Source: Megaustenia siamemsis (Eukaryota > Mollusca > Gastropoda > Stylommatophora > Ariophantidae). Taken from it: DNA of 64,000 nucleotides. Location: the NCBI GenBank assembly GCA_032433765.1, contig JAVIAB010000124.1, positions 90,623,911 through 90,687,910 of the forward strand, given 5' to 3'. Under the pieces are notes generated by a model. It did not search any database and had not been told where the DNA came from. It was given only the letters and a program-made list of their open reading frames with translations. Below are positions 14,291-24,690 of this stretch, piece by piece (the stretch's first letter is position 1; each line of letters starts with the position of its first letter). Position numbers and translations under genes: made by a program.

Positions 14291-14596
14291 AGATTTTGGT
14301 ATTTTTTATTCCACAAACACAACATATTTTGCACATCAGCGAATTCCTTTGATCTTTTATGACGATATACACAAGTTGATTCAAATTTTAGAGTTTACAG
14401 TAATCGTGTTAAATTGTCCAGTTCACTTGCAGTTCTTGTTAGAGGCGTATCTACATAGTGCTTAATTGTGTGTGTTGTTCGTTATGTGTATTTGCAAACA
14501 TGAATTCAGTTGGTTACAATTAGTCGTGTCCTTCCGTCACCATTAGACCCCAGGACGTCCTAACTGCAGTTGAAATTGAATTCATTTTAATTTTAA

Positions 14597-15330
14597 TCAT
14601 TCCGAATCTGACGATTCCAAGAGGTTGATAATCATTACTGGCTGGACAAATAGTAATCCATCTCGTTTCCAGTACTCATCTTCCACACGCAGCACATGTT
14701 CAACACACTTCTTCCAGAACGGAATGTCTATTTTTGAGAGAGACTCGCGTGTCAGAACTTCAACATCACACATTTTAAACGTCCTGTTCTGTTCTACAAC
14801 TTGTCCTTTGACGTGAGCCCAGACAAGTTCGATTGGATTAAGGTGCGCATGATATGCAGGGAGTCGAAGAGAGGTGTGGCCGTATTTCTCAATGATTTTG
14901 TCACATGGTACACCTTTTTCTTATTCGTATTCTTCAGAAGTTGTAACAATTCGGGTTTTAAATATGTGTCGTCAAATTTGACATTTTCATTCGCAAGCCA
15001 TGTCCTAATTTGCTCTTTTGTATTTGATGCAGTAGGCACTTTGTCTTCCTCCGACACGACATTGTGGTATGATGCATTATCCATGACTATGCATGAAGGT
15101 CTCTCCAGGATTAGTAAAGATCGTTCTCCAACAGTGCCTGAAAATGTTTCCATTCATTTCAGTATGGTAGTCCCTACCGTCGTACTTTTTTATTGGAAAA
15201 TAAGTCCCGCATCATTGACAAGGCCGTTTTCAGTGCTTCCAGCATGCGTTAATATAATGCGCTGGCCTAGTTATAAATTTGCATTTCACACTCACTTTAA
15301 TTTAGATATAAATGTTAGTATTTAAAGTCA
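14597..15330 (-). pseudogene. DDE_3-type transposase, frameshifted (copy 1)
   Basis: The minus strand encodes a transposase spread over several frames. GQRIILTHAGS appears near 15240-15270, DYHTEMNG near 15150-15170, then RPSCIVMDNASYHN, which carries the second catalytic aspartate in MDN. After that come KVPTASNTKEQIRTWL and YLKPELLQLL, and the C-terminus ends in NLLESSDSE before a stop at 14597. The HAHLNPIE-type motif with the third acidic residue lies in another frame. At least two frameshifts and an upstream in-frame stop make it non-functional. The same protein family is encoded at 18264-19028, ending in NLLDSSDSE. Confidence 0.85.
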
Positions 15331-15617
15331 ACAAATTGTCTACTGAGTCTTCACAAAATTAATAAGATACGCCTTTCCTTCGGTAATTAATGCCAAGGCC
15401 GTGGTGCGTCATGTCGTTCAAAAAAATTCAGTTTTGTGCACGGGATTTTCCTGAAGTTAGTGTTTCTGCAATAGCCAAACTATTTTACGTGAACGACCGC
15501 ACCAAATTACTGTATATATCCTAAAATGGTGTCAAATTCGAACAGGGTAAATTTAATATAGCCTAAAGAGAAACATTTAAACTAGATCAAATTTATCAGA
15601 GCAGAAAATATTTCTAT

Positions 15618-15725
15618 AACGTCATCAATATTCTAAGATTGCATGCAAATTTTGAAACCAAAATAACAAGCGGTTATCACGCAAAACTAATTCAGGTGTG
15701 ATTATGAATTTCTGAACGGACTATA
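15618..15725 (-). repeat. Right terminal inverted repeat
   Basis: Mirror of 14182-14290. The two differ at only a few positions, for example GTGTGATAACC on the left against the complement of GGTTATCACGCAA on the right. Confidence 0.9.
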
Positions 15726-16180
15726 GTTTGTAATTCTTCTCCTTCTTGGCAGTGACTGTCATCGTCGGAGACCGCAGCCTATACATGAGATTCTCTGCTT
15801 CCCATCACGGAGTGGGAACCATAACAGGTATTACTTGTCGGCTGCCCCCACAACACCATCCACCACCCGCTCCAATGGCTTCACGCAACCCTAATAGGGA
15901 GGCTAAGCAGGAGCTCCACCTTGCCCAAGGGTGTCCGAAGACTAGCGGAGGAAAGGAGACGTCTTACACCTCCTTTGGTAGGGCAGAACTCTACCCCGAC
16001 AACCTAGCTCACACATAGTAAGAATAAAACTGTCATTTTCACTCAACTGCACATATGTGATTATCGGACTATGCAAATATTCAGCTGTCACACTTACGTG
16101 CCTCCATCGTGGTTGAAAACATAAAGTAAATCACAAAATGCATAATCCTGATAATGAATTTAAAGAAAGTTGTACTTTTG
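15726..16180. other. GC-richer unassigned stretch
   Basis: About 15760-16015 is clearly richer in G and C than its surroundings. It has a 90-codon open frame on the plus strand that matches no family I recognise. It may be a LINE untranslated region. I see no RNA-gene structure in it. Confidence 0.35.
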
Positions 16181-16900
16181 TCATTTTTGTATAAGTGTTT
16201 TTCCTTGGCGTTGACGTCTCATGTGCCAAATCTTCATCGGTGTCTGTGTCTATTTATAAGGGCCCTGCTGTCGAGATAAAAGATGGGATAGGTTTCTCCT
16301 CACTCTTGGGCTCTGTGGTTTCTATTGGAGTCCTATTCCGTTGGCTATTGTGACGACGCTTTTTTTCGGGCCTGGAATTTGACGAATTTGTGGCTGGGTG
16401 CCTCGCTGGCTTTCTTCTTGTTATCAACTTTGGTCAGCTCTTGACCGATTGTCTCTATTTTGTAACTGTCTGCTTAACAGTCAGGTTGTATCTGTTTCTC
16501 TGTTAGCTTTGATGGGAGGTCTTGCTTGTTGGTTTCTGTCGCCTCGGCAATAATTTTTTGCCTCTCCTGTTCCTCCTCGAGACGTCTTTCTTGCCTCTTC
16601 TTTCTCAGTGGAGATTGACTGTCACAGTGTGCATCATTGATACAGTGCGTACGCTGAGTACTGTAACAGAGGACGTAACGACGTCACTTGTAACACATGG
16701 AACACTGGTCAACAGACTCATGACTGTCGAGGTTGTCGTGCCCCAGTGATAAGCTGACCTCTTTCAACCCGTTGCCAAGACTTGCCGGCCGGGAATTAAT
16801 GCTGTGTCGTATAGTGATTTAGTACTTCGCTTTATAATGACTTTTGTCGACAACCACATGTCCGTTCTTCGCGGACTTAATGAAAACATTGAGCAACAGC
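16180..16900 (-). pseudogene. Possible LINE ORF1 relic (Cys/His cluster plus charged coil)
   Basis: One minus-strand frame (about 16720-16560) shows a Cys/His-rich segment, RTHCINDAHCDSQS, followed by a strongly charged stretch, KKRQERRLEEEQERQK. That order, zinc-finger-like then coiled-coil-like, is common in LINE ORF1 proteins. It lies upstream, in the minus sense, of the L1-like ORF2 fragment at 12.2-13.9 kb, so both could be parts of one element split by later insertions. Stops and frameshifts are present. Tentative. Confidence 0.35.
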
Positions 16901-17127
16901 ACCCACGACAACTCGTGAAGATTACACATTAACTTTATTACAGTTTCACATTATCAATCACATTAGAGACTCATCTCTCAACTGTCTCTTAGATGTTATA
17001 ATTGCTCTGATGTGACGACACTTGCTGCAGTGTCATATTCAGCATGACAGTGTTTGCCAACCGATGCTAATAATTGACAATTTCTCCGGCCAACATGGTT
17101 TCAGCTGACTTAACCATGTTGCTCTTT
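16900..17127. other. Unassigned spacer
   Basis: Nothing recognisable; it leads directly into the 68-bp minisatellite. Confidence 0.3.
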
Positions 17128-17525
17128 GACTGCTAGGTTCATCAGACTCTGTCAAATCTGTGAGAATAAATTGACGGTAAGACCCTCTCTCGAGCCTTGC
17201 ATTCAACAGAACTCTGTCTACCAAATCTGTGAGAATAATTGACGGCAGGACCCTCTTTCGAGCCTTGCATTCAGAAAAACTATGTCTGCCAAATCTGTGA
17301 GATTAATTGACGGCAGGACCCTCTCTCGAGGCTTGCATTCAGCAGAACTCTGTCTGCCAAATCTGTGAGAATAATTGACGGCAGGACCCTCATTCGAGCC
17401 TTGCATTCAGAAAAAAACTATGTCTGCCAAATCTGTGAGATTAATTGACGGCAGGACCCTCTCTCGAGCCTTGCATTCAGCAGAACTCTGTCTGCCACAT
17501 CTGTGAAACTAATTGCCTAGTCTCT
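17128..17525. repeat. 68-bp minisatellite, dimeric
   Basis: Tandem copies contain CCAAATCTGTGAGA, TTGACGGCAGGACCCTC and GAGCCTTGCATTCAG. CC starts at 17221, 17289, 17357, 17427 and 17495 give a 68-bp period (70 in one copy). Copies alternate between CAGCAGAACTCTGTC and CAGAAAAACTATGTC, a 136-bp two-unit repeat. A single related unit edge recurs near 17790. Confidence 0.92.
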
Positions 17526-18263
17526 GACATATATTGATAGAAGTTTGAGTGTTCTACTCACCAATGGAGAATTTACACTCCGTGCCTGTCATCATAACCA
17601 CACTGAATTATCAGACATCTACACAATTGTGCGCCCTATTCTATTAGAACACCACTGACTGTTATTCTAATCTAGCACTGCCTTGTTCACAGGCCATTGA
17701 CACTTAGACTCTACATAGTCCCTACATTAACAATAAGACTTGGTCTTCTGCCAGGCGGGACGTCCTTCCCGCTCGAGCTCTGGCGTTACTCTGTCTGCCA
17801 CATCTGTGAGATGTATGCTCGTTTCAAATCACTTACCCAACTTCAAAACGCTATTGCTCTGTAACCGTTTGTTAAAAACTGTTGAAATTTTCCAAATGTT
17901 ATTAGAATGCAAAAGACCCTTTAAATGTATATTTAAAAAATATCTTGCAGTTGCAGTTTTCTTAAAGCGGCGAATTTCTTTGATGTGTGTCAAAATTGTA
18001 AATTGTGAACCCTAAATAATAGAGATTACCGTAGTTGCTGGTCTATGATTAATTTTCACTAGGTAAAGGCGTGGCCGTAATGGGGAAATAAATGAATAAG
18101 GAAAAACACCAGGAGAATGATTGTCTTCTCAGTTCGAGGACGGACGATAATATCAAGGTACACCTGTATGTCCAATTTTCATAGTTGTGTGGTCCTGAAA
18201 AGGACCGTTTGATGAACTAATTTAAGGTAAAATAGGGGCCAACATTGTGGGGGCTATATATTT
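17526..18263. other. Unassigned AT-rich spacer
   Basis: No gene or known repeat recognised, apart from the stray TCTGTCTGCCACATCTGTGAG unit near 17790 that belongs to the 68-bp minisatellite. Confidence 0.3.
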
Positions 18264-19028
18264 TCATTCTGAATCAGACGAGTCTAAAAGATTAATAACT
18301 GTTTGGGGTTGAACATTCCACAAACCATCATTTTTCCAATATTCCTCTTCCTGTTTTAAGACGTGGTCTTCACATTTAGCCCAATAATCTTTGTCTATAT
18401 TTAATAAAGCGAGATTAGCAAGAGTATTTACATCGCATATTTTGAATGTTGTATTTTCATCTGCCACTTGTCCTTTTAATTTGGCCCAGATTAGTTATAT
18501 TTGATTTAAATGAGCATGGTAAGGTGGCAGCCTCAAACTTATATGACCGTGCTCTTGGATAATCTTATCTATTTGATAAATCTTTGTCCTTTGTTTTTGC
18601 TTTACTAGAGATAGTAATTCAGGTTTTAAGTACATGTTATTAAATTGTATGTGCTCCTTTGTGAGCCATATCTTAATAGCATCTGTTGTACTGGATGACG
18701 TCGGGACTTTATCTTCAAGTGCAACAATGTTGTGGTACGCTGCATTGTCCATTATTAGGCAAGATGGTCGATCTAGTGATGGGAGAACAGAATTTTCAAT
18801 CCAATGTCTAAATATGTGACCATTCATCTCAGAGTGAAAATCCCGATTGTCTATGGATTTTGAAAGAAAAATGAGCTCTGCATTCTGTATTAGTCCATGT
18901 TGTCGACTACCTGCATGAGCAATTATCAAGCGCTGTCCTTTGCTGCTAGGTATTAATCTCTTAATCTTTCCATCTGATGACTGCCATTCCCTTTGGTTAG
19001 TGTGGTTATCGATCTTAAAAGTTGGCAC
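18264..19028 (-). pseudogene. DDE_3-type transposase, one in-frame stop (copy 2)
   Basis: Read from 19028 down, one frame stays open for 255 codons except for a single stop. Visible motifs in order are GQRLIIAHAGS, DFHSEMNGHIFRHWIE, RPSCLIMDNAAYHN (second catalytic Asp), KVPTSSSTTDAIKIWL, YLKPELLSLV, LRLPPYHAHLNQI, then TAA at 18495-18497, then LIWAKLKGQVADENTTF and the end NLLDSSDSE. In related transposases HLNPI is followed by the third acidic catalytic residue, so the stop most likely replaced that Glu codon (GAA to TAA). The N-terminal DNA-binding part is missing and no TIRs were seen. It is the same family as the transposon at 14182-15725. Confidence 0.87.
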
Positions 19029-20032
19029 GAGTTATGAAACAAGCTATAAATACAAATTTAAGGGCTTCCAGCCCTCACGGGCTAACACCCTACGGAAAAC
19101 GACCGTTCGCGTCCCCCGCTAGTTCACCACTAATCTTCTCCTTTCTCTCATTCTTCACCTGTCTACATTCCCCACGTGACATACTCAATTATCCGTACAA
19201 CACCAATTTCTCTGAGTTGCTTTCACCTCCACACTTTCCACGCTTTCTCGTCACTCCTCTTTCATTCAGCCTACTCGACCTAATTCTCACCCCATTTCTT
19301 TAAGTTCCCTCCCCTTATTTTATCTCTCCGTCTCTGTCTTCCTCTTCTCTCTTTCTTTCTTTCTCTCTCTATTTCAGTACGACGGCCATACAGTGTCACC
19401 CACGTGGTGACGATTCTCCATTTCGTGACCGGACCTTCATGTAGTGAGACATTTGAACACATTACTTTGGTTTATATATAAAAATCCAGTCGCAAGTTAG
19501 GTCTATTCTAGCCGCTTTTGCATCGTTGTTGCCTATCATTTTTGCGATACAGTTTTTCAAACTAAAATTTTGTCAGTTGTTGGGGGTAGCCAATAGATGA
19601 CCCCCTTCTACTTTTCTTTCTCCAAGTGCTCAATTTCGATCGATAATTTAGGTGAAGATAGCTCTATCTTTCTTCCTTCTAGTTTTTGGTAGTAAGTTAT
19701 GTGAGCCGCCGAGCTGAGTGTAAAGTACCACTTGAAGGGGCATTCCAAGCGGTACAAACTTGTGATGCCGTTAGTCCGATTCTGGCTGGATCGGACAGTA
19801 CGACCATCAGAATGTTGAAACTCACCTAGGAAATGTCTGGTACTGAAATGCTTAGCACGAACGTGCCATTCCGATGAATTATATTGCCTTCAAAGTCTCC
19901 GTCTAAATCATACATAGGCACCTCCATTTTCGTGACTTGATAGTCACCACAATAAACATACACAGTAAATTAAATCCAACATAAATTAATATAACCACTC
20001 CACTACGTGATAACAAATGGCCGAGAAACTGT
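19029..20032. other. Unassigned region with a CT-rich stretch
   Basis: Contains a pyrimidine-rich segment around 19318-19375 (CTCTTTCTTT type) and a GC-richer start (19060-19120). No coding or RNA family recognised. It might be untranslated parts of the minus-strand LINE whose ORFs lie to the left. Confidence 0.3.
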
Positions 20033-20076
20033 CTGTTAAGAACACTTTGATCTTAGCCAGAAGGTCGAGAAGCGAT
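20033..20076 (-). pseudogene. U2 snRNA 5'-end fragment
   Basis: The minus strand from 20076 reads ATCGCTTCTCGACCTTCTGG, then CTAAGATCAAAGTG. The conserved 5' end of metazoan U2 reads ATCGCTTCTCGGCCTTTTGG, then CTAAGATCAAGTGT, so only two or three differences occur over the first 30 bases. TTCTTAACAG follows, resembling the U2 TTCTTATCAG after a short deletion, and then similarity ends. The branch-point-recognition region and the stem-loops are missing, so it is a truncated pseudogene or a junction left by a retroelement. Confidence 0.75.
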
Positions 20077-20769
20077 GTAGCACTTTATGTGCCAATAAAA
20101 AAATTAAACAAATGACTATATCCTGCATGTGTTGTCACAATCAGTTTAGATTATAATGTATCAGTGCATAATGTAAGAAACTTCGTATTATTCTTTATCA
20201 GTAAAGACAAATAAATATCGTCAATAATACATTATTATCGTATAGAAAGATTCTTGTCTAAATGAATCAACTTGTGAAAGTTTCGTTCTAATTTCAATGA
20301 TAATTTTATATAATATTTAATGTATTTTCTGAAAATAATGAACGTAATTTGTATTTAGTAAGAGTTGACTACTTTAAGAGAAGAAATAAATATATCAATT
20401 GTTTTAAAACAATAACATGGAAAGATTCATTTGTAACAAAAGACAGTCAAAGATGGACAAAATGAATGAAACGAGCAAAGAAGTGAGTGAGTTGTACTAA
20501 AGAAACAGATAACTAACTATTTTACCTCTTACACATTGTCTTCTTTTATCCTTTATTGTTTTGAATTGTGGATTTATGTCTGAGGTTTTTAATCTACTGG
20601 GTGGCTGTATGGATGAAGGTCAAAGTTGAAGGTCAGAAAGAAGTTTATAACAAAGTTCTCGGAAGGGCACAGCGAGACACATAAAAAGCCTAGGTGCTCA
20701 TTCACATTCTACTCGTATGTATAATTACATTGTATTATTATTGTTATTATTTCCTTCCTTATTTGCCTT
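20077..20769. other. Unassigned AT-rich spacer
   Basis: No gene, RNA or ordered repeat seen; simple AT-rich sequence. Confidence 0.3.
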
Positions 20770-20905
20770 TCAGCGTCGAGCAGGGAGATATAATTTCCGG
20801 TCGTTTGCTCTTGTGATGGCCTCTGCGTCCTTTACGTTTTCTAGTATTTCTAATATCCCTTGAATCCATCTTTCCGTGGTCGACACTATAGTCTGGTGAT
20901 TACGC
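20770..20905 (-). mobile_element. LINE family A 3' coding end
   Basis: The minus strand encodes RWIQGILEILENVKDAEA, then ITRANDRKLYLPARR and a stop. This matches the family A C-terminus at 51600-51707 (RWVDGILEALGNITAAEA, RRAKDRKLYLPSTLKGR). It is heavily 5'-truncated and abuts a plus-strand fragment of family B. Confidence 0.75.
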
Positions 20906-21150
20906 AAGGTTTTGAGAGAGGAATTTTTGGGGCACGTTAAAAGACACAGCAGCCTACTAAAAGTTATATTGAAATGGAAAATACAAGGTAAAAGAGGCAG
21001 AGGCAGACCAAGACTAACATGGACGAGTAACATCAAACGATGGACAAGTCAATATATGACGACCTACACCCTCAAAGCAAGAAACAGAGTGGAATGGCGA
21101 TCCATGATAGCCAACCTTCGTTGCGGAGACGGCACTCGATGATGATGATG
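20906..21150 (+). mobile_element. LINE family B 3' end with ATG-repeat tail
   Basis: The plus strand encodes LGHVKRHSSLLKVIL, GRGRPRLTWTSNIKRW and WRSMIANLRCGDGTR, then a stop followed by GATGATGATGATG. This C-terminus with an ATG-repeat tail is typical of RTE-like LINEs. The reverse-oriented copy at 32050-32410 has the same sequence. Confidence 0.82.
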
Positions 21151-21584
21151 ATTTGAGAGGCTCTATGTGTTTTGATCTCCCTGTCTTATCACGTGGTTTT
21201 ATCCATCCATTTTATGCATGTTTCCTCCGCACAATCTGTGGAGTCTATTTACCGGCAGGAACTGGCAGAAAATAGATCCTGAAGAAAAGAGGTCACTGTC
21301 GTAGTTGTTTGGAATACTGATTTCTTAGTTCCAACTAAGATTAAACACGCTCGTTTTTTTCCCTTGTATTTTGTGGGATATTATAAGGTTCATGGAAATC
21401 TTGCATGACTAAACACTAGTTGCTTTCATAAGATAGTATTTTTTTTCATTCATTCGTTCATTTATTCGTTTATTTTTGTGAAAATAAAACGAACGTTAAG
21501 TTTAAACTCATTTATGATGGGAGATAAAAAAAAATAAACAGAGCATTGGTCAAGGGAGACAATTTAAAAAAATATAAATGTATT

Positions 21585-21835
21585 GCAGAATTTTTCTGAA
21601 CATCAAATGGACAATTCTATAAATTGTTCCATGAGCAAGTATAAAATAGACAAATATTTAGACAATTCTAGAAATTGTTCCACGAGCAAGTATGAAATAG
21701 GTACATATTTATACAACTCTATAAATTGTTTCACGAGCAAGTATAAACAGGACAAATGTTTAGACAATTCTATAAATTGTTTCACGAGCAAGTATAAAAT
21801 GGACAAATATTTAGACAATTCGAACTGTTTGGGTA
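21585..21835. repeat. 51-bp minisatellite inside the right arm
   Basis: Mirror of the minisatellite at 11592-11870, with units containing GACAATTCTATAAATTGTT and CACGAGCAAGTATAAA. Copy number is about one unit lower than in the left arm. Confidence 0.9.
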
Positions 21836-21896
21836 GGATTTTTTATTTTTAAGAGGAGAAGAAAACACTGTACACGCATTTCGTTTTAATCGATTG

Positions 21897-22092
21897 CTAA
21901 ATTACAACATGGGGAACTGGTTAGTTTCGAGACAAGACGCCGGTCTCGAGACAGAGTGGTTGTGAGTTCAAATCCGGGCAGTACCAGTTGGGATTTTTAT
22001 TTATGATTTCTTTCTGCGACAATCACACCTGGTCTCAGCAGCGAGGCCCGGATTGAACCGTCCATTACTCAACGACGGAAAAAAAAAAATTG
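21897..22092 (+). mobile_element. tRNA-like SINE inserted only in the right arm
   Basis: The block contains a pol III B-box-like GAGTTCAAATCC downstream of an A-box-like ACTGGTTAGTTTCGAG, with a self-complementary GGTCTCGAGACAGAG nearby, and ends in an A run (ACGGAAAAAAAAAA). The left arm has no counterpart: there GCTAAAAAATATAATATCTC runs straight through. The left arm therefore shows the empty site. I could not define a clear target duplication. Confidence 0.65.
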
Positions 22093-22655
22093 AGTATCTC
22101 CGAAGTTGGAGTTATCTGCCTGTGCAGCGAGGGACACCTGTGCGTTTGGCTGCCAGAGATAAACAGATAAACGCCCAAATACAGTTCCTAGTCTCTACGG
22201 ACTTCGCCAGAGGTCAAAGCTGAAGAACACCTCCCCCCCAAAAAAATAAATAAATAAAAATTTTAATTAAAAAAAATATAACCTACACGTCATATTTCCT
22301 ACAATTACTTTTTTTTTTTTGCGTAAACATGCATTTTGTTGCTTCCAGAAATGATGAATCTGAATCTTTGACCACTTCAACATGTGCTGCTTAATGATTG
22401 ACAAAGTTGGATAAGGCGGTCAAACAATTCTCACACGTGACCAATTACATTTGAACCAAAGCTAGTTAATGTCTTGGTCACATATTTTTAGTTGATCCGG
22501 AAGCAGAATGTTATCCAGCCCTGGGTGAGCGAGTGGGAAGTCAAGAAGAAAGGCAACGTTTTATTTGAAAATGTCTTGCTGACGTCGGATGTATTGTTCC
22601 GAAAAATGCATTTTATGTGTGCGTGTGCTACAGTTGTGTGATGTTAACAATAATA

Positions 22656-23845
22656 ATGGACAATAACGTGAGTATATGTAGAGAATGTGGGTAGCGCTTA
22701 GTGATAGACAATAACATGAGTATATGTAGAGAATGTGGGAAGCGCTTAGTGATAGACAATAACATGAGTATATGTAGAGAATGTGGGTAGCGCTTAGTGA
22801 TAGACAATAACATGAGTATATGTCGAGAATGTGGGTAGGGCTTAGTGATAGACAATAACATGAGTATATGTCGAGAATGTGGGTAGCGCTTAGTGATAGA
22901 CAATAACATGAGTATATGTCGAGAATGTGGGTAGGGCTTAGTGATAGACAATAATGTGAGTATATGTAGAGAATGTGGGTAGCGCTTAGTGATAGACAAT
23001 AACATGAGTAAATGTAGAGATGTGGGTTCCGCTTAGTGATAGACAATAATGTGAGTATATGTCGAGAATGTGGGTAGTGCTTAGTGATGGACAATAACGT
23101 GAGAATATTTAGAGAATGTGGGTAGCGCTTAGTGATGGACAATAATGTGAGTATATGTCGAGAATATGAGTAGGGCTTAGCGATAGACAATAACGTGAGT
23201 ATATGTCGAGAATGTGGGTAGGGCTTAGTATTAGACAATAACGTGAGTATATGTCGAGAATGTGGGTAGTGCTTAGTGATGGACAATAACGTGAGAATAT
23301 GTCGAGAATGCTGGTAGTACTTAGTGATAGACAATAACGTGTGTATATATGTCGAGAATGTTGGTAGGGCTTAGTGATAGATAATAACGTGAGTATATGT
23401 CGAGAATATGGGTAGGGCTTAGTGATGGACAATAACGTGAGAATATGTCGAGAATGCTGGTAGGGCTTAGTATTAGACAATAACGTGAGTATATGTCGAG
23501 AATGTGGGTTGTGCTTAGTATGACAATAACGTGAGTATATGTCGAGAATGTGGGTTGTGCTTAGTGATGGACAATAACGTGAGAATATGTCGAAAATGTG
23601 GGTAGGGCTTAGTGGTAGACATTAACGTGAGTATATGTCGAGAATGTGGGTAGGGCTTAGTGATAGACAATAACGTGAGAATATGTCGAAAATGTTGGTA
23701 GGGCTTAGTGGTAGACATTAACGTGAGTGTCGAGAAAGTTGGTAGGGCTTAGTGATAGACATTAGTTTATACTAATTTATTTACCAAGAATGTTGGTAGG
23801 GCTTAATGATAGACAATTACGTGAGTGTATATGCGCCTATGGAGA
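22656..23845. repeat. 48-bp satellite array (right arm, inverted orientation)
   Basis: About 25 monomers of the same satellite as at 1-10937, reverse-complemented (GTGAGTATATGTCGAGAATG, TGGGTAGGGCTTAGTGATAG). Monomers become increasingly variable to the right, with GAATATGTCGAAAATG, GTGGTAGACATTAACG and a broken unit at 23755-23790. The array ends by 23845 in unrelated sequence. Confidence 0.97.
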
Positions 23846-24410
23846 TAAGGTCGAATTGAGGGAATCCATCGAAAGAGTGTCCTCAACGCCAACATGACAG
23901 AGAATTAGCCAGGAAATCTGGCAAGTGTAGCATTACGGTGTGCAACATGTGAATGGAGATAGAAGCAGCAACGGCGGATATAACAGGGTTGGTTACACAG
24001 AATGTGGATCACGCAGTCTTGGTGACCAACTCTCAAAGTATGCAAGAGAAGATTGATAGAGAATGTCTGCAGCAGGAGTGGATGCAGCTCCAGGCAGACT
24101 CCAATAATGGGAAAATGCCATAAAGATATTTATCAGACAGATCATTCACAACTACCTGCCACTGATAGTTTAGTTGATTTGCTAGCTATTTGTCTATTTT
24201 GAGAAATACATATCCTTTGTCTTTTGTACATTCAAGTTGATTGCTCGAATGTATATATCTTAAATAATGAGAAAATTTGGGGTTGAAAAATTAATTATTT
24301 CAAAACTGAACGTGTCAAATTGACAATTTTTGGAAGAAAAAACAATTATAATTACTAGTATTATTCTATTAAAACATTATCCATGCACAGATTAATTAAG
24401 CCAGAAGTTT
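23846..24410. other. Flank of the satellite, no recognised gene
   Basis: A 56-codon open frame (ATG 23953, stop 24121) is present on the plus strand. It matches nothing I recognise and has no supporting context. The remainder is AT-rich. Confidence 0.3.
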
Positions 24411-24690
24411 GGAGCCTCGGTGGCTGAGTGGTTAGTGTGAACATTGCTTGATTAGAAGGATCTAAGTTCGATTTCCAGAAGTGGATATTTTCGAGCCGAC
24501 AAGGCTTCAATCTTCACCCAGTCTCTGTAAATGGGTACCGGGTGTTTTTTTTCGGGAAGTATAGACGGCCTGGAGTGATACCTACTGCCTCAACAAACAA
24601 TTTGCGTTTTCATGGAAACATATGGTCACTAACACCATATTCCACACATCCCTAGCAAGGCAGGGGAGTGAACCGTAACTTTACTTGTTA
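24411..24690 (+). mobile_element. tRNA-derived SINE, diverged copy
   Basis: It opens with GAGCCTCGGTGGCTGAGTGG, containing an A box, followed by a B-box-like AAGTTCGATTTCC. Downstream it shares the family body: AATGGGTACCGG, a T-rich block and ATGGTCACTAACACCATATT. The other copies are at 30672, 35196, 48349, 50205, 57385 and 60178. This one is the most diverged. Confidence 0.75.

Larger units (their letters stand above)
14182..15725 (-). mobile_element. IS630/Tc1-type DNA transposon with about 105-bp TIRs
   Basis: The left end TATAGTCCGTTCAGAAATTC is mirrored exactly by the right end GAATTTCTGAACGGACTATA. The inverted match continues for about 105 bp, to GATGACG on the left and CGTCATC on the right, with very few mismatches. 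A TA dinucleotide flanks both ends, fitting a TA target-site duplication. The body is then about 1540 bp, a normal size for the superfamily. A minus-strand transposase relic of the DDE_3 type fills the interior. The near-identical TIRs contrast with the broken coding region. Confidence 0.92.
21272..22655 (-). repeat. Right inner arm of the large inverted repeat
   Basis: Reverse complement of 10938-12209. It begins at AATAGATCCTGAAGAAAAG and ends next to the inverted 48-bp satellite. Compared with the left arm it carries an extra block of about 190 bp (21897-22092), lacks the 20-G expansion and otherwise shows only scattered differences. Confidence 0.93.

Noticed and set aside
23953..24123. 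56-codon ORF with many charged residues
   Set aside because: Too short, no family resemblance, and no exon signals or neighbours to support it.
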